A program made the translations under genes and the position numbers. Below are positions 40,685 through 53,250 of a stretch of DNA of 64,000 nt, piece after piece. This stretch comes from Enoplosus armatus. Lineage: Eukaryota > Chordata > Actinopteri > Centrarchiformes > Enoplosidae. Location of the stretch: contig NC_092188.1 in assembly GCF_043641665.1 (NCBI RefSeq), positions 22,185,704 to 22,249,703 on the forward strand, in the 5' to 3' direction. The notes under the pieces were generated by a model that saw nothing but the letters and a program-made list of their open reading frames with translations, had not been told where the DNA came from and did not search any database. Within the stretch, counting starts at the first letter, position 1; each line of letters begins with the position of its first letter.

Positions 40685-40819
40685 GTGTGAAGTCTCCGGG
40701 CCCGTCACCGACTCTTGAGGGCTCGATCCAAAACCTGGAGCTGAAGTTCTGCAGCCGTGCGACGGTGAAATGCGCCTCGGGAACCGTGGGAGCTGTAAAA
40801 GTGTGCGCCAGGACCCCAG
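40685..40819 (+). CDS. vps13b: VPS13B internal exon G (135 nt)
   Basis: The acceptor ttattag lies behind a long T-run and the donor is gtgtgt, which is weak. Phase is 1 to 1, so the exon could be skipped in frame. The first two bases complete Gly with exon F. The peptide starts GVKSPGPSPTLEGS, a Pro/Ser-rich and probably flexible start, then LELKFCSRATVKCASG and ends VCARTPG. It has a locally higher CG content than the flanking intron, as coding sequence here tends to. The open frame continues past the donor to 40908 by chance. Confidence 0.9.
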
Positions 40820-41699
40820 GTGTGTGCAGCTGTGCCCTGTTAAAACTTTACTGCCTGTGTAGGAGGGAGAGAGTGAGACCGACTAGACTCTTCTTTGACT
40901 CTCTGTAACTTGTGCGTTTATACACTCCGCTCTGTCTCGCTCCCTCTCCCTCTCTCCCGCTCAATCTTTGTCTTGATTCCTTTCCAGCTATGTGATTCAG
41001 TTGCTGTTTTCTCCTGGGGCGCTGTCATTGGGCTCTGGCCATGTCTTTGATGGCAAGGATGTTATTGGAGCTAGTGTCATAGCACAGAGTTCACAAGGTC
41101 AAACTGCACACATGATGTCAGGCAGATTATAAGATCTATTGCAGCTGTCAATATAGAAAAAAACAGCATGTGCCATTCATTTTCTTCGTTCAAAATTAAC
41201 ATAGTTAGTGGACGCATAAAATAATGTACATACAGGGAGTTTTGAGGTCAATGCATTTCGTCTGTTTGACATATTTTGTTATAATTTTCAATTTTCAGCA
41301 ACACATTTTTTCCCACAGATTTCACCTGCAGTTTCAACATGGATGATGTGGCGTCTTTTGGTTCTTATGCTGATTTGAAGACACAAAATGCTGATTGACA
41401 AACTACTTGAATTGCTGACAAATGCTGTAATTTGTTTTAACATTTACAATTTATTATTAAAAGCCGTTAGGCACAAAGTGTCTTCAACCCTTGTATTATT
41501 TAGACTAAGACACTAAAACACAGCTGACGTGCTCATGTTCATTTTCTTCTTTTCAACTTTGAGTCCCAAAGCACTTCAAATAATCTTTAATTTTTTGTAA
41601 TCCATGTTTTTGTATCCTCTTCGCTTGAATCATTTTTAGTGATTTTGGTAACTGGGAAATTTGTAATATACTAATTAGCCCTTACGTCTTGTCTCGTAG
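40820..41699 (+). other. vps13b: Intron G-H, VPS13B (0.9 kb)
   Basis: A short intron from gtgtgt to the acceptor gtctcgtag. AT-rich, with nothing else recognisable. Confidence 0.85.
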
Positions 41700-41879
41700 G
41701 TTCAGGAGAGGGGGTTAAGGAGAAGCTGGTTCCTCTGATTCAGGGCCCATCTGACACCAAAGAACTCCATATGAGCCGCTGGCTTAATGAGATTCGCAAG
41801 CCGGAATCCTTGCTGGCCCCCGACCTGCTGGCGTTTTCTGTTCAGGTCCCTCTGCAAGGAGACGATTGCAGGAACTCAG
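41700..41879 (+). CDS. vps13b: VPS13B internal exon H (180 nt)
   Basis: The acceptor is gtctcgtag and the donor gtagaa. Phase is 1 to 1, so it is skippable in frame; the last base starts a Gly or similar codon to be completed beyond the window. The peptide starts GSGEGVKEKLVPLIQ, contains GPSDTKELH and RKPESLLAPDLLAF, and ends QGDDCRNS. The 'QGPSDTK' and 'RKPESLLAPDL' strings are the clearest VPS13B matches I can recall in this window. It is the last coding exon before an intron of more than 22 kb. Confidence 0.95.
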
Positions 41880-44089
41880 GTAGAAGCTTCTGAGATGTTG
41901 TTAAGTGCGTCCCTTACAGTCTCTCCTCTCCTGTCTTTCCCTTTCCATCGCATCTATCAAAGTGCGTTTCTCTGTGGCACGAATCAAAATCACCGTCCTG
42001 TGTTGATATATCAGTTTTTTTAGCTAATTTTCCGGTCGTGGTTGTGGTGTTTGGACTTGTGACAGTCACTGGTAGTCCATATTCCATCTCAATTATTGTT
42101 CATCTAATACAAGAGTCTCGGTTTGTTTTGGTCATCATATTTTCCTTCCACCCATAATGTCACGCAGTGCCCCCTTTCAGTTATTTATTTAGTAAAGCCG
42201 ATAAGTGTTTTCCACTCCAGTATCCTCGAGACAGGGTTGGCAACTCCTCGTCTCTTTACAGGCAGCATGAGTTCTCTAAACAGCCGTTAGTCTCTGTCAG
42301 CGCGGGGCCGAGCTGGCTAACAACAGCTAACCACTCGAGGATTGCTGTTGAAGGCTGCACTGATGTCAGGTTGCAGTGTTTGATTGCGTCCTTAGACCAC
42401 AGATTGTATTTCTGGTGTCAGTTGGAGAGTGTGTGGGTGTATACATGTGTGTTTAGAGGGAGGGTGTGGGATTATTCAGTAGCCCTTCCAAAAGACTAAA
42501 AATGCAATTCAGATTCCAAAGCTCAAAGTGCTGCAGTGTTTGATTTAGTAAGTTGGATATTTAATGACTCTGTGCGTCTCATGTATCTACAGCAGTAGCC
42601 AGGTATGTCGTCATCTATACAGCATGGTCTCCAGTGTTCTTTCAAGCTGAGATTGCTCCTGTAGTGCTTTCCTCTGTGAATGAGGCCATGAATATCAGTA
42701 TGTCATCACTAACCTTTCCTCCCCACCTGCAATTGCAACTAGTTCTCCTATCGGGCAGCTCTACCGGGCTCCCAGGGAAGATTGAAACCTATGGAAGTAG
42801 ATGTACTTGACAGTCTCTTCTATGTTATGGCCTTCTATTGCTCCCAAGTCTCTAAAAGCTGACAAAAGGTGAGTCTCTCAAAGTCTCGAAGTACACTCTG
42901 GGCTGTTATCCCACAACCCCCTCCTGCCCAACAGCAGATACAGGAGAAGCCTGGGGTGACAGTGTAAAACAATACACCTCCAGTATTTGTTTTCAGAGTT
43001 GTCTTCAGAGTCACAACTGTACATCACTTTTAATACAGGTCTGCAGAGATTCATCGTGTGGCCTTGACTTACGTAAACCCCCAAACCAGGCCCTGAATCA
43101 TATCAGGTCCCTGGGCCTTAAACATGTCAGCGCTGAGATGGAGATGGAGCTGGCCTCAGGTGGTTTCAGACTGCGAGGAGAAGATACAGCTGTAGCTTAG
43201 GGTGTAGTGAAGTAAGAAGATAAGTACGGTTTAGAGACAGTGGTTTTGGGAGGTCATCCCTAACCAGGAATTCCACTGCTGTTTGAATGTCACCCAGTCA
43301 ATCACTGTCCCATTGCTATTGAACAGAGCGCCAAAACCCTGCTATAAATTGAAAATGTAAGGCAGGGAAAAGCTTACATTTCATAGGCAACTCACGGTTT
43401 GATAAATTTGAGGACAGTCATTGAATAAATTTCCTGAAACTTGCTATGACATAAGAGTAGATTTTCAAAGCAACGTTGTATTTCTGACAAGGGGTTGTTC
43501 CACCCTTTACAGCCTGACAGACATAGATAGATATTTTTAGGAACTTTGGTAAATTCTATTTAGTGCACAGCCTCAGACTATTACTTTGATTTAGAGAGCA
43601 TATTATTTCAGCGATGCAATGGCTCATAAAGACAGTACATATTTTTGAATATTAAAACCTGATCTGAACACAAACCAGAAGACCAAAAGGAAGCGAAAAG
43701 AGGGGGAGAGAGAAAGAAGATGAAGGTGAAAGGGAGGTGGGGGGGCTGACTCCCAGAAGCACTGAATATATCTCCAGCAGATGTGAAGCAGTGCAGGCCT
43801 GCAATCCTTCTCATCACTGCCTTAATACGCTCCTCTTTTTCCCCCTTTCTTTTGTGTTTGGTGTTCTTTCTCTCTCGCTCTGTCTGCATCTCTCTTTTGT
43901 CTTTTAACCTTTTTGGTTTCTTTTAATCTCACATCTAGAATACTCTCAGCACTTTCTGTCTCTCCTTCTGACAGGACATTGATTTCTCATTGGCTGGTGG
44001 TAGTTGCAAAGGAACAAACCTTGTAAGCCATTTTAAACAGTAACTTCTTTTTTTTTTATTTTGAACGCAAGGCACCACAAAACAGCTGA

Positions 44090-44090
<1 letters not shown>

Positions 44091-44141
<51 letters not shown>
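44091..44141 (+). repeat. (AC)n microsatellite
   Basis: About 25 uninterrupted AC units. It is the cause of the Thr/His- and Cys/Val-repeat open frames here. Confidence 0.97.
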
Positions 44142-44147
<6 letters not shown>

Positions 44148-44250
44148 CTGCCAGAAATCTTTCTTTTATCTGCAATATGCCTGTCAATACAGTCGAAGCT
44201 GGAGACAGCAGCGTGGCTTGACAGTAACAATTTCACCAGACTGGAATATT

Positions 44251-44283
44251 TCTCTCTCTCTCTCTGCGTGTGTGTGTGTTGTG
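44251..44283 (+). repeat. Short (TC)n then (TG)n run
   Basis: A tctctc run followed after gc by a gtgtgtg run, about 110 bases downstream of the AC array. Confidence 0.85.
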
Positions 44284-47200
44284 TCAAGCGTGCTGCTGAA
44301 GGAAGAGCTTGCAAAGTTGTTGTGTGTGTGCACGCAGACATTTTTGGGTGTCTACTTATAGGTCTGTGTTTTGTATGGCGGTCAACCTTACATCAAAGCT
44401 TTTGGTGTGTCCACATGTCCCGTGTCCCCGCTGTCATCCAGAGGGTGACTGGGAGCCTGTTAGAGCAGTGTTAATGGAATGATGGATGCAACGCCTCATT
44501 CAGCCAGAGATGAAAGGTGGAGTAGCACCACTCTAAATGGGCTGCACCCTTTGCTCCCATAGGACCGACTCAGAGGCTCAACATTTTGTGATCATGACAT
44601 TTCTGAATTGTTGGAGCACTTGGCCTTGGCATCAAACACATTTTATTCATCCCATGTGGCTCTGTTGATTCCATTTAGCAAATTCTTAAAGCGTGATCAT
44701 TATACATCGAGCGTAGGACTTGGATAGGGGCGCAAGAGAAAAGCTAACTCCTTACACCATAGACACACTGAAAACATTAAGATATAATGAGCCGCAATCA
44801 ACTTTTATATTCTATTTTACTTTTGATTAGTCGCTTCTGGTTTTCGTAGGGATGCAATGCAAAGCACAGCGGTGCTGTGGGATCTGTCCGCCCAACTCTC
44901 TAAGCATAATATTTATCCAAGGAAGAAGGGGGAGCTTATTGGTAATCGACATCAAGCTACCAGCATGTAGCCACTGCAGTGTTATAATATATATGAATAT
45001 GTATATATACTCACATGCCATGGTGTTTTCACATACACACATGCCTTATTTCCATGTTTTGTTGTGTGTGTGTGTGATTGACTGCAGTTGAGGGAAGCCT
45101 TGCCTTCAGTGTTTCCCCACTGGTCATGTATGTGTGATCTCTGTGTTGTCTCATTTCTTAGAGGATGTGACAGGCTCTGGAAATTGCCAGCACTTTCCTT
45201 ATGGATCCTTTAATTCATCCCAGAAGCCATTTCCCCCATGTTTTACCTTTTCCCTTTTTTTTTTGGAGGCCCATATCTCTGAGGTCACTTCTGATACAAC
45301 ACATTTGGTCTAATCGGCGGCTAAATTCAGTCTCCATGCAAGTCTACGCCACTTTTGTCTCGGCCTCGTTTAATGACACAGTTGTCTGCCTGAAATATTT
45401 TTAGAACAAACCTCAAAGCTTATTGGGGAATGTAAATTTTTCACTTTACTGATAGTTTAAATAAGTGAATGCATCGTCTGGCATTATAATGGCAACTTTG
45501 ACACGTTTTAATCTTCTCTCTCGCTCTTTCATGCAAAGTTAATTCACCAAGGAGATAAGTTCCTTCAAATATGGCCAGTGACATCTGTTTTCTTTCTAAT
45601 TGTTTACCAGTGAATTAAAACAAAATTCCGATTTACTTAGAAAACGAAGAGATTGGGTTGGGTGGCTAGGGGTGGCGGTTGGAGTGAGTCCCTATACACT
45701 TGTAGAACTCCTGCAGATCCAGACTAATGTGTTTTCATTTAACAGAGTTGAGGTTGGAACATTCTAATAAATTAAAGACAATTAAAGGCGTGGGTTTAAC
45801 GCAGAAGAACTAAGCAGCTCTGCTTTGAAATGTCCTCTTTTATAGATCCAAAGGCGTATAGTAATTTCATATCTTGCCATTAACCCTTTGCAGTCACAAC
45901 GTGACAGTCCCAGATGATTTCTCCTAAATGAGCAGTTGTTCCAGATGGACCCAACAACGATAAGATTTTTTGGCAGTGTCAGAGCACCGCTATAGCCAAG
46001 TGTTCATTTTCCCTCCTTTTACAAGAACCAAACATGATTCATGCGTGTGCTCTGTTATGACACAATGAATAATGAGAAATCAATGCCATTATTAAATAAC
46101 GTGAAAAAACAAAGAGAGGGATGGAGCAAAACATAGAAGAAAGCGAGGCAGCTATAGGAGGAGTCCGACTTGTGGAGCTCAGGGGGTGAGGTAGTTGCTT
46201 TTAAGTCAAAGCAGGCAGCAATCCAGGTTGGCAGGCTGGATCAGAAGGGCACAGGTTAGTCTTCCACATGGGCCCAGCTGGGAGCCAGGGACATGTCATC
46301 CTTCACTAGCACACACTGGGACTGATGCCTGTATTCCTAGACTGGTATTAGATCTATAAATTATTTGTGAATTTAATCAGAGTTGAGCAGTGCCTTAAGA
46401 ATCAGTCCGACCAGAAATCCTTGGCCATGTCTTTCAAAATGACCTTGAGTGCTACACTGAGTGTAAATTATCAGAGCTACTCAAGAGACAGCTTGATCAT
46501 TTTGATCCCCGGACAGTGGCTGCCTGGCTGACTATCCGCCTTGGCTTGGTCTTGGGCCTGTCACTCCTGATGGATGGGAAAGACTAAGGGGGCCTTGGAC
46601 GGGGCCAGTGTGAGGGAGTAGAGGGCTAGAGGGCGTGTGAGGAGCTGGGGTTTGTGCTGAACCTCGGGGCGAGCGGCAGCCTGCAGGTGTCCCCCCCCAC
46701 CCACCCTCCACTACCCTGACTTGCACCAGAGGAGGAGGGACCAACGGGTCGGGTGGGCTTTATGATCATAGAGAAGACAAAAAGAAAGAGAGAGAGTGAG
46801 GGATAGCATGTGTTTTCCCCAGGCACGCCAGCAGCTGCGAGACAATGATTTATGCTTTTCTCAGAACTCTGGGATCTCAAAATGTTACATTTAATCAAGC
46901 ACACTGAGAGCAGAGCAAATGTTAAAGATGTTCCCTATAAAGCCCTCCAGTTTTGATCTCTTTACCATACCATGGGAGCTGTGGGAATAGGGGAACAAAG
47001 TGATCTTTAATCTTAATTTAAACATATTGGAGGGAATTATGAAAGCTACATGGAATTAATCCTTGGAGAATCCCCCAGGCGCGGTAATACTAAACATATT
47101 TAGTTCCCTAATAGATATTAAAGCTGTTTTCTCCTCAATTACTGTTTTCATATTAGACAGATGGAAGGATCAAAATGTTTTACAGTTTGCACAGAATTAA

Positions 47201-47317
47201 GTCCAGTCTTCTGTATAGATTAATGTTTATAGAGATATGTATATCATTCTATTTACATAGAATATATAACATCTTTACTTGTTTATATGGTGACACATCC
47301 ATACAGTCATCCATATA

Positions 47318-47319
<2 letters not shown>

Positions 47320-47368
<49 letters not shown>
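47320..47368 (+). repeat. (TG)n microsatellite
   Basis: About 24 uninterrupted TG units. Confidence 0.97.
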
Positions 47369-47370
<2 letters not shown>

Positions 47371-48694
47371 ACAGCGGTCAGCGACAGGTGGGATCTTACA
47401 GTACTCAGGGCCTGTAAACCCAAAGACTAATGAGAGCAGGTGGGAGTGAAGCGCCACCTGACTTTGATCTGACCATTTCACACAAACACACACACATGCA
47501 TGCACTCCACTCACTGAGTAATGCATGCTCATACGCACTCACCCACACACACAGACACACTTGCCACACATGCTCTCATTGCCTTTTCCCTGAAACCGTA
47601 GCCTTTGAGTGGGTTGCACTGACACCGTGGATGGGGTGTGAATTTTGGGATCTCCCTTGGTATCCTCCTCCATTACAATCTTTCAAAGGCCGGCCGTACT
47701 TTCGTACGTCCATCTATCATGCTCTTTTTCCCTCCTTTGCATGTGTTCACTCACTCCATTGAGTGTTAAATCAACAGTCTGGCTTGGTCTCAGGCAGCAG
47801 CTTGATGGCTTTAAGCTGCTGGCCTGAGCTTTCCTCTGGCTGATAGACCTACAGTAGACAAAATGGTACTAAAAATACATTCATTGTACGTCCTTGTGAG
47901 AAAACAGCAGAGGCAGTTTCTTAAGCTCATCTTGTAAGTGATGCGACCAGCTTTGTAGCTGTTGGGACTTGACCAAAACTTCATCTGAAGTCATTTTGAA
48001 CACCTAAGAGACAAATGCCTACTTAAGACAGTGTTTTTTTTAAGTGTTTTGAAAATATATACAGTATATATATTCCAAAAGTACAAATACTCCAGGGTTT
48101 GCAGCATAAAGATTAAAATGGGTCCTCACTCAATTTTCGGTTAAATCAGGTGCATGAAACTAGACCATAAGAGGTTGTTCCATGTATTTATTTGTTTAAG
48201 CACCCTGTAACTTCCTCAACAATCTGTTTAATCTTCAAGGCAACCGCTCTCATCATGTCTCGTCAGTCAGTGTGTGTGAAGCAGAGCAGGTAATGTGGAG
48301 ATTAGACCCGAGGGAACCCACTCAGAGCTGGCTATTGAGGTCAATCATGGCCCATTACTGGAGCTGTTCATCTGTGAAGTGTTGGGCTACTTAGGCCACT
48401 CTCACAGTGCTTAAAGCCTGGCTGGGGTGTGATGCTGAAGGCCAGGGGGCAGAGATTGGGTACAAGGGGATAAGGACTGAGGCTGGAGATGGGGTTGGGC
48501 TGGAGTGTGACTGGGGCTAAAGCTGCTGTTCAGGCTAGCCTCCACTCTTACATGATATCACAGCTCCCATGCGGCCATTTGGCATTGGTCATTTTACATC
48601 CCTCCTGAGAATAATTTTTTTGCATCAGTTGCAGATTCAAAATGGTCAGAGGTTTGGGTTCGTGCATAGACTGGAGAATAGATGAGAGCAAATT

Positions 48695-48800
48695 ACACTT
48701 TAATGATCCCTGCGGGGAAGTTGGTCATAGCAACAGTAAAGTAACAGAATACACCAAACAGAAAATGCAATATAAATAGCAAATTGTTAAGTCAGGGAGT
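48695..48800 (+). repeat. Fragment of a teleost dispersed repeat
   Basis: acactttaatgatccctgcg and ggggaagttggtcatagcaa resemble a frequent teleost repeat that I remember as 'tttattgatccccgtgggga' followed by 'aattggtcatgacagcag'. Downstream is A-rich sequence with an A-run near 48868-48882. The class is not determined. Confidence 0.55.
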
Positions 48801-49298
48801 GTCAAACATAATACAGCCAACATTACACGAGCAACACCAGAACAAGCAATGTAAACATTAATCAATGAAAAAAAAAAAAAAACGAATAAAAATCAAATAA
48901 TTGATATCTTATTAACAATGTGGTGGTGATAAAGCAGGGACGTTTGTTTGTTTTGCTTTGTCTGGGACAGGGCTGAAACTGCAGGAACCCAGGACTAACT
49001 GCAGCTTAGTGGAACAGTGGTCAATTTACAGGCTTTTCTGGTGTTAGCTGTCAGTGTAAGGCATCATGACGGTGTGTAAGTGAGTCAGATAGAGATGAAG
49101 ATTTAGCCTTTGAGTGTGAAGAGAGGTCATTCTGGGTCACTGCTGTTTCACTTCTAAAACTTGTGGTCTAGATAGGGCAGGGTCAGAGAGAAAGAGAGGA
49201 GTAATTAGCCTCTTTCACCGTGTGAAAGTGGAGACAATAGTAGCTCCTCAGTTTCATTAAGATGATCTCTATCATTTTATTTTATTTTATTTCATGTG

Positions 49299-49345
49299 TT
49301 TATTTAGCAGGGACAATGGACTGTCCCAGACTCAGCTGGATAGCT
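49299..49345 (+). repeat. Possible dispersed repeat fragment
   Basis: tttatttagcagggacaatg resembles a short phrase I have seen in fish dispersed repeats. It follows an imperfect attttattttattttattt run. Evidence is limited to this phrase. Confidence 0.35.
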
Positions 49346-50032
49346 ACATTTCATCAGCAGACCTGTAAGAGGGCCTCTTTTATCGCATCCAGTGTGAACT
49401 TCATTCCCAGCACTAATGCAATACATTTTAAAATGCCATGTATGTGTTGAACGTTTTCTGTCCTGTTTAATGTTTTCATGTTAGTTAAAAGTTTGCCATC
49501 CACATTGAAATCAATCTCTAATATAAAGCAGGTGAGCAGGACACTTGTGAAAGCAGCTGTATGTCAGCTCACATGAGTCATACTGTATGTCGGATTTTGA
49601 AAAGCTTAGCTTTCCTTTTATCCAATTTTGAAAACATTTTAAGAAATCTGTTTTCACGGGTCAAAAGGGCCAGCTAAGCACAGATGGAAGACCTTTTATG
49701 TCCTCTGCAACAGCTTTGAGGTTTTCAACAGGCATGTAGCATCTCATTTAATGTTGACTTCTTATGTTCTATTCAAACTGAGACAACACCTAAAGTATAA
49801 TAATAATTTTATTCCTACAGCTTTCCCTGCATTTCTCGTTTTCCTCTTTGTGGGGGGGGGGTGCTTGCCCTTGGTTACTCAACAGCTGGAAAATAGTGAT
49901 CTAGCTTGTCAGCTACTGGGCGTAATATAATTCCCAGGGCACCCTGATTCATTTCCCACTGAGGTGCAATTTATTTTTAATGTTTGTCAGTGAGATATTC
50001 AGTGAAGAGCCTAACACAGGTCCACTTAAAAG

Positions 50033-50050
50033 CCCCCCCCCCCCCCCCCA
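50033..50050 (+). repeat. Poly(C) run
   Basis: About 17 consecutive C. The exact count may be unreliable. Confidence 0.85.
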
Positions 50051-51756
50051 ATTCTATACACTCCCATCATTTCAAATTACCATGTGACTGCAGAGTTATT
50101 ACAATGAGTAATTACAAGTTAAGCTCTTTAGAGAGAGAGGGAGAGCGAAAAAGTTTCCCCAAACTCAAAGTAGTCTGCCAGCTGTATCCTTTAAGATTCT
50201 TCATTCATCATTAGTAAGTGAAGTAGAAAAAAGAAAGATAGTTAGTGTAGTTTGGTCTAGTTTTAAAGCAGAAACACATAAGTGCATGTTGTGTATGTGC
50301 TGTGAATGGGAGAGGGCATGCTGACTGTGTGCTACAGTGGACAGCGGTAATCCCTGGTTCACTGTGTGGCATACAAGCTGTTTACACTTTATCCAGTTCT
50401 GGGCTGAGTAGTTGGGGTGGAGGAGGTCAATTTAGTTAACCTTATCTAATTGAATGTTGTCACTGGATCAAAGGTCGCCACATTCCACACAGCCGGATCA
50501 AACATCACACAGCACAATCAAAACAATTGGCTTCCCCGGATCACCTAATCAGGGGCTTGGGGTTTTATTCTCGCAAATGAGAGGGGATGATGTCCAGACT
50601 GACTATGGAGGGCCAGAACACTGTCTTCTGTGCATTTGATTCAGTTTAGGTAGGCATTTAGTTGTACCGGTGCATACTGTGTTTTGTGCTGTGCTGAGTT
50701 TCAAACCGTCAGAATATACTTAATGCACGTTTTATGCTTCATTCTTAAATGTTATATAACGATTATTTAAGTTGATAAAGCAATTGCATAGGTTTACATT
50801 ATTTGATGAAGAAACCTTTTACTCTTTATGTCACTGATGTTTTCTCTACCTTCTCTTGTGATGCTTCATGACAAACTGTACGGATGTGCTGATGCGACAG
50901 GCTGTGGTTTAGCAGTTGCCCTGTGACAGAGAATTTTCCCTTTCCAATGCCTTCCCGTCTTTGCTGACAGCGACAAACATTAATTTGCGGTGGCTCCCTG
51001 TTCATCGCACCACTTTAGTTTATCAGTGTCGCTGTCTGTCTGTGAGCCATGCTTCTGTCTTTCATCTCTCATTATTGCTGTTCCAACTATGAGCGAGCTC
51101 CACCACCACCTCCTCACATTATTAGAGGTTGGTTACTGATTCATACTCTTCCAGGCCGAAAGTCACATACAGGCTAACCAGAGTTCAGACAGATGCCGAA
51201 TCGGCCTAGCAAAGCAGTATTGAAGCAAGCTGGCTGGAGTTCTGTGCCGGTAGCCAAACCAATATGTGTCTCGCCGCTTGAGTGCCCATCAGAAAACACA
51301 CGGCGGGCGTGGGAAGGGGATGAGAGCCCATTAGCTTCTTCACAGCTCAGCTGCCGCGGCGCGCCTCCTCCCTCGTACCATGCCCTTCCCTCATCTCTTC
51401 TCCCATTCCCCCCCTGCACTCCTCCACCTCCGCTCCCCTCCTGTTCTGTGCTCCACACACATTTTCCCAGGCTGCACTGCCCAAATCAGTCTGTGTGCAC
51501 ACAGTGGGCAAAGCGTTACCACACGGAACTGCAGCAGCACCAGCTCTTCAAAAGGGAAAAAAAAAGAGGGGGAAATATTAAAAGTTAGTACAGTCCCACA
51601 TGAAGCAGCAGTGGTGAGGATGAAAAGATGAAAACGGGGTTGAGGGGAAAGAGGAGTTTAAATGCAATGTAGGGGTGAGAAGGGGTTCGAGTTTATATTC
51701 TTGGAAAATTCTTTTGATGCTGATGTGGGGATTATTACTGGAGCACTGTGCTAAGA

Positions 51757-51786
51757 TGTAATTAATTAAGCTAATTAAGCTAATGG
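51757..51786 (+). repeat. taattaagc short tandem repeat
   Basis: taattaattaagc is followed by taattaagc and taat, giving a cluster of TAATTA cores. That core is bound by many homeodomain proteins; whether it acts here is unknown. Confidence 0.7.
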
Positions 51787-52561
51787 TGGTTATGGGGTTG
51801 TGGTGTAGGTTTGGGTGGGATGGTGGTGGCGGTGAGAGAGATTTCTCACAATTCTCACAGAATACACAAAAAAGAAAGGCACAGTAATTAACAGAATCAG
51901 CCGGTAGGAACCAGACCCAAGGGGGAGGGGGTTCAGTGAGGCTCAGTCAAGAATGGAATGTGACACAACCCACACTAATGTTGAATTCTCCCATATAACT
52001 GGCTTATTCCTACACAGACTCATTCACACACACAGAAGACTCTCAATAGTACCAATTACAAGGTCTTTGGCTCTTTTTCAGGGTTGGCTCGTGTTCAGAA
52101 ACACTGTTGGGGCCCGCAAAGAGCACAGTTTAGCATCATCTCTTTCTTAGAGGGAAATAGAAGAGAAAGACAAAAAAAACAGATCAAAAAGTAGATCATG
52201 CAAGGCTTTGTTTGCCGCATACCCTGGCCCTCTGTTGTTTAAGTTGTACTTCTTTCTATCATCCAAAACCACTGTGATTTGTCCCAGTGACAGACTGACT
52301 GAAGAAAATGGCTTCTCAGAGTCTTCAGTCTATCGTCACGTATTTATCCGCTAAATATGGAAGCAGTTCCCCCTGCTTAGAGTTCTGTAATTCTTCTTGT
52401 TTTGTATGAAGAACTCTCATTTGTCTTCAGAGCCCCCCCCAGACCACACAGGAACATCTTTGGCGTCATTTCCCATAAAAGAACCAAGAGCCAGTCTGAG
52501 ATGACTAAGTATATGCACGTTTAACCAGCTCACTACAGTAGAATGACTGTCAGCAGAAATG

Positions 52562-53250
52562 AGATTTAAAGCTGCGATCTGTAACGTTTTGCACGTTCAA
52601 ACTACAGAAAAGGTGACAAGAGCACGTGCTGGTGCTTGTGTTTCAACATGTGGTTCTTACAAATATCAACGACTGACCAGTCGTCCAGTGATGAAGTTAG
52701 ACGTCACAATGTCAAATGTCATTACAACTTCAAAATGCCAGGTTTCAGGGTTGAATCACAATCGAGGGGTTTCCTTGCTGCTTGTTTTCTAGCTACACTT
52801 CTCTTCTCTAAACTCATGCTCATGTCACTTTCCTGTCACCCTCAGCTGTAGCATTAGACTGTGTGTTTGATGTTTGTGGAGCACAGTGTGGATGAGGCGA
52901 GACCTTCATAAAGCTTTATTTTAAGAGATCCCGCAATACTGCCGTAAAGGAGACCTGCCTACTACGCCGGCTTTGCTTTTTTACACTGAGCCAAACAACG
53001 GCGTCACGATGCTGCCCCAGTGTGTGATTTTAGACGGCATGCCGGCATTCTGGAAGCAGAAGAGGCGTGACGTGGAACACCACAGCGTCTGTGTCTAGTG
53101 TGCTGGCTCACCCATTTTACACAGACGTCGATTGGGCTCCGTTACTACCTCCGCTTCAGGTTTAACGGCCCAACATTTCCGCCTTGAAAAGGCTGTGCAA
53201 AGGGGGCTTCAGTCTGCATTGGACTTTTCTTCTTTTTATACATTTCTCAC
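52562..53250 (+). repeat. Composite transposon relic, CG-richer than flanks
   Basis: The left end, ttaaagctgcgatctgtaac, resembles the start of a common teleost short repeat ('taaaggtgcagtgtgtaac' type). The right half contains agagatcccgcaatactgc, cggctttgcttttttacac, ttttagacggcatgccggca, ttttacacagacgtcg and gcctgaaaaggctgtgc-like phrases that remind me of non-autonomous DNA transposons in fish. Its CG content is clearly above the neighbouring intron. No transposase reading frame is visible. Two nested or adjacent elements are likely; ends are approximate. Confidence 0.5.

Noticed and set aside
44061..44474. 137-codon plus-strand open frame
   Set aside because: It consists largely of translated AC and TG repeats.
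48043..48075. Near-palindrome atatatacagtatatatatt
   Set aside because: The arms are short, AT-only and of unequal length; this is expected by chance in AT-rich sequence.
51174..51588. Opposed open frames on both strands in a CG-richer patch
   Set aside because: The pair mirrors one base-composition patch (pyrimidine-rich on one strand); no splice borders, start context or familiar peptide.
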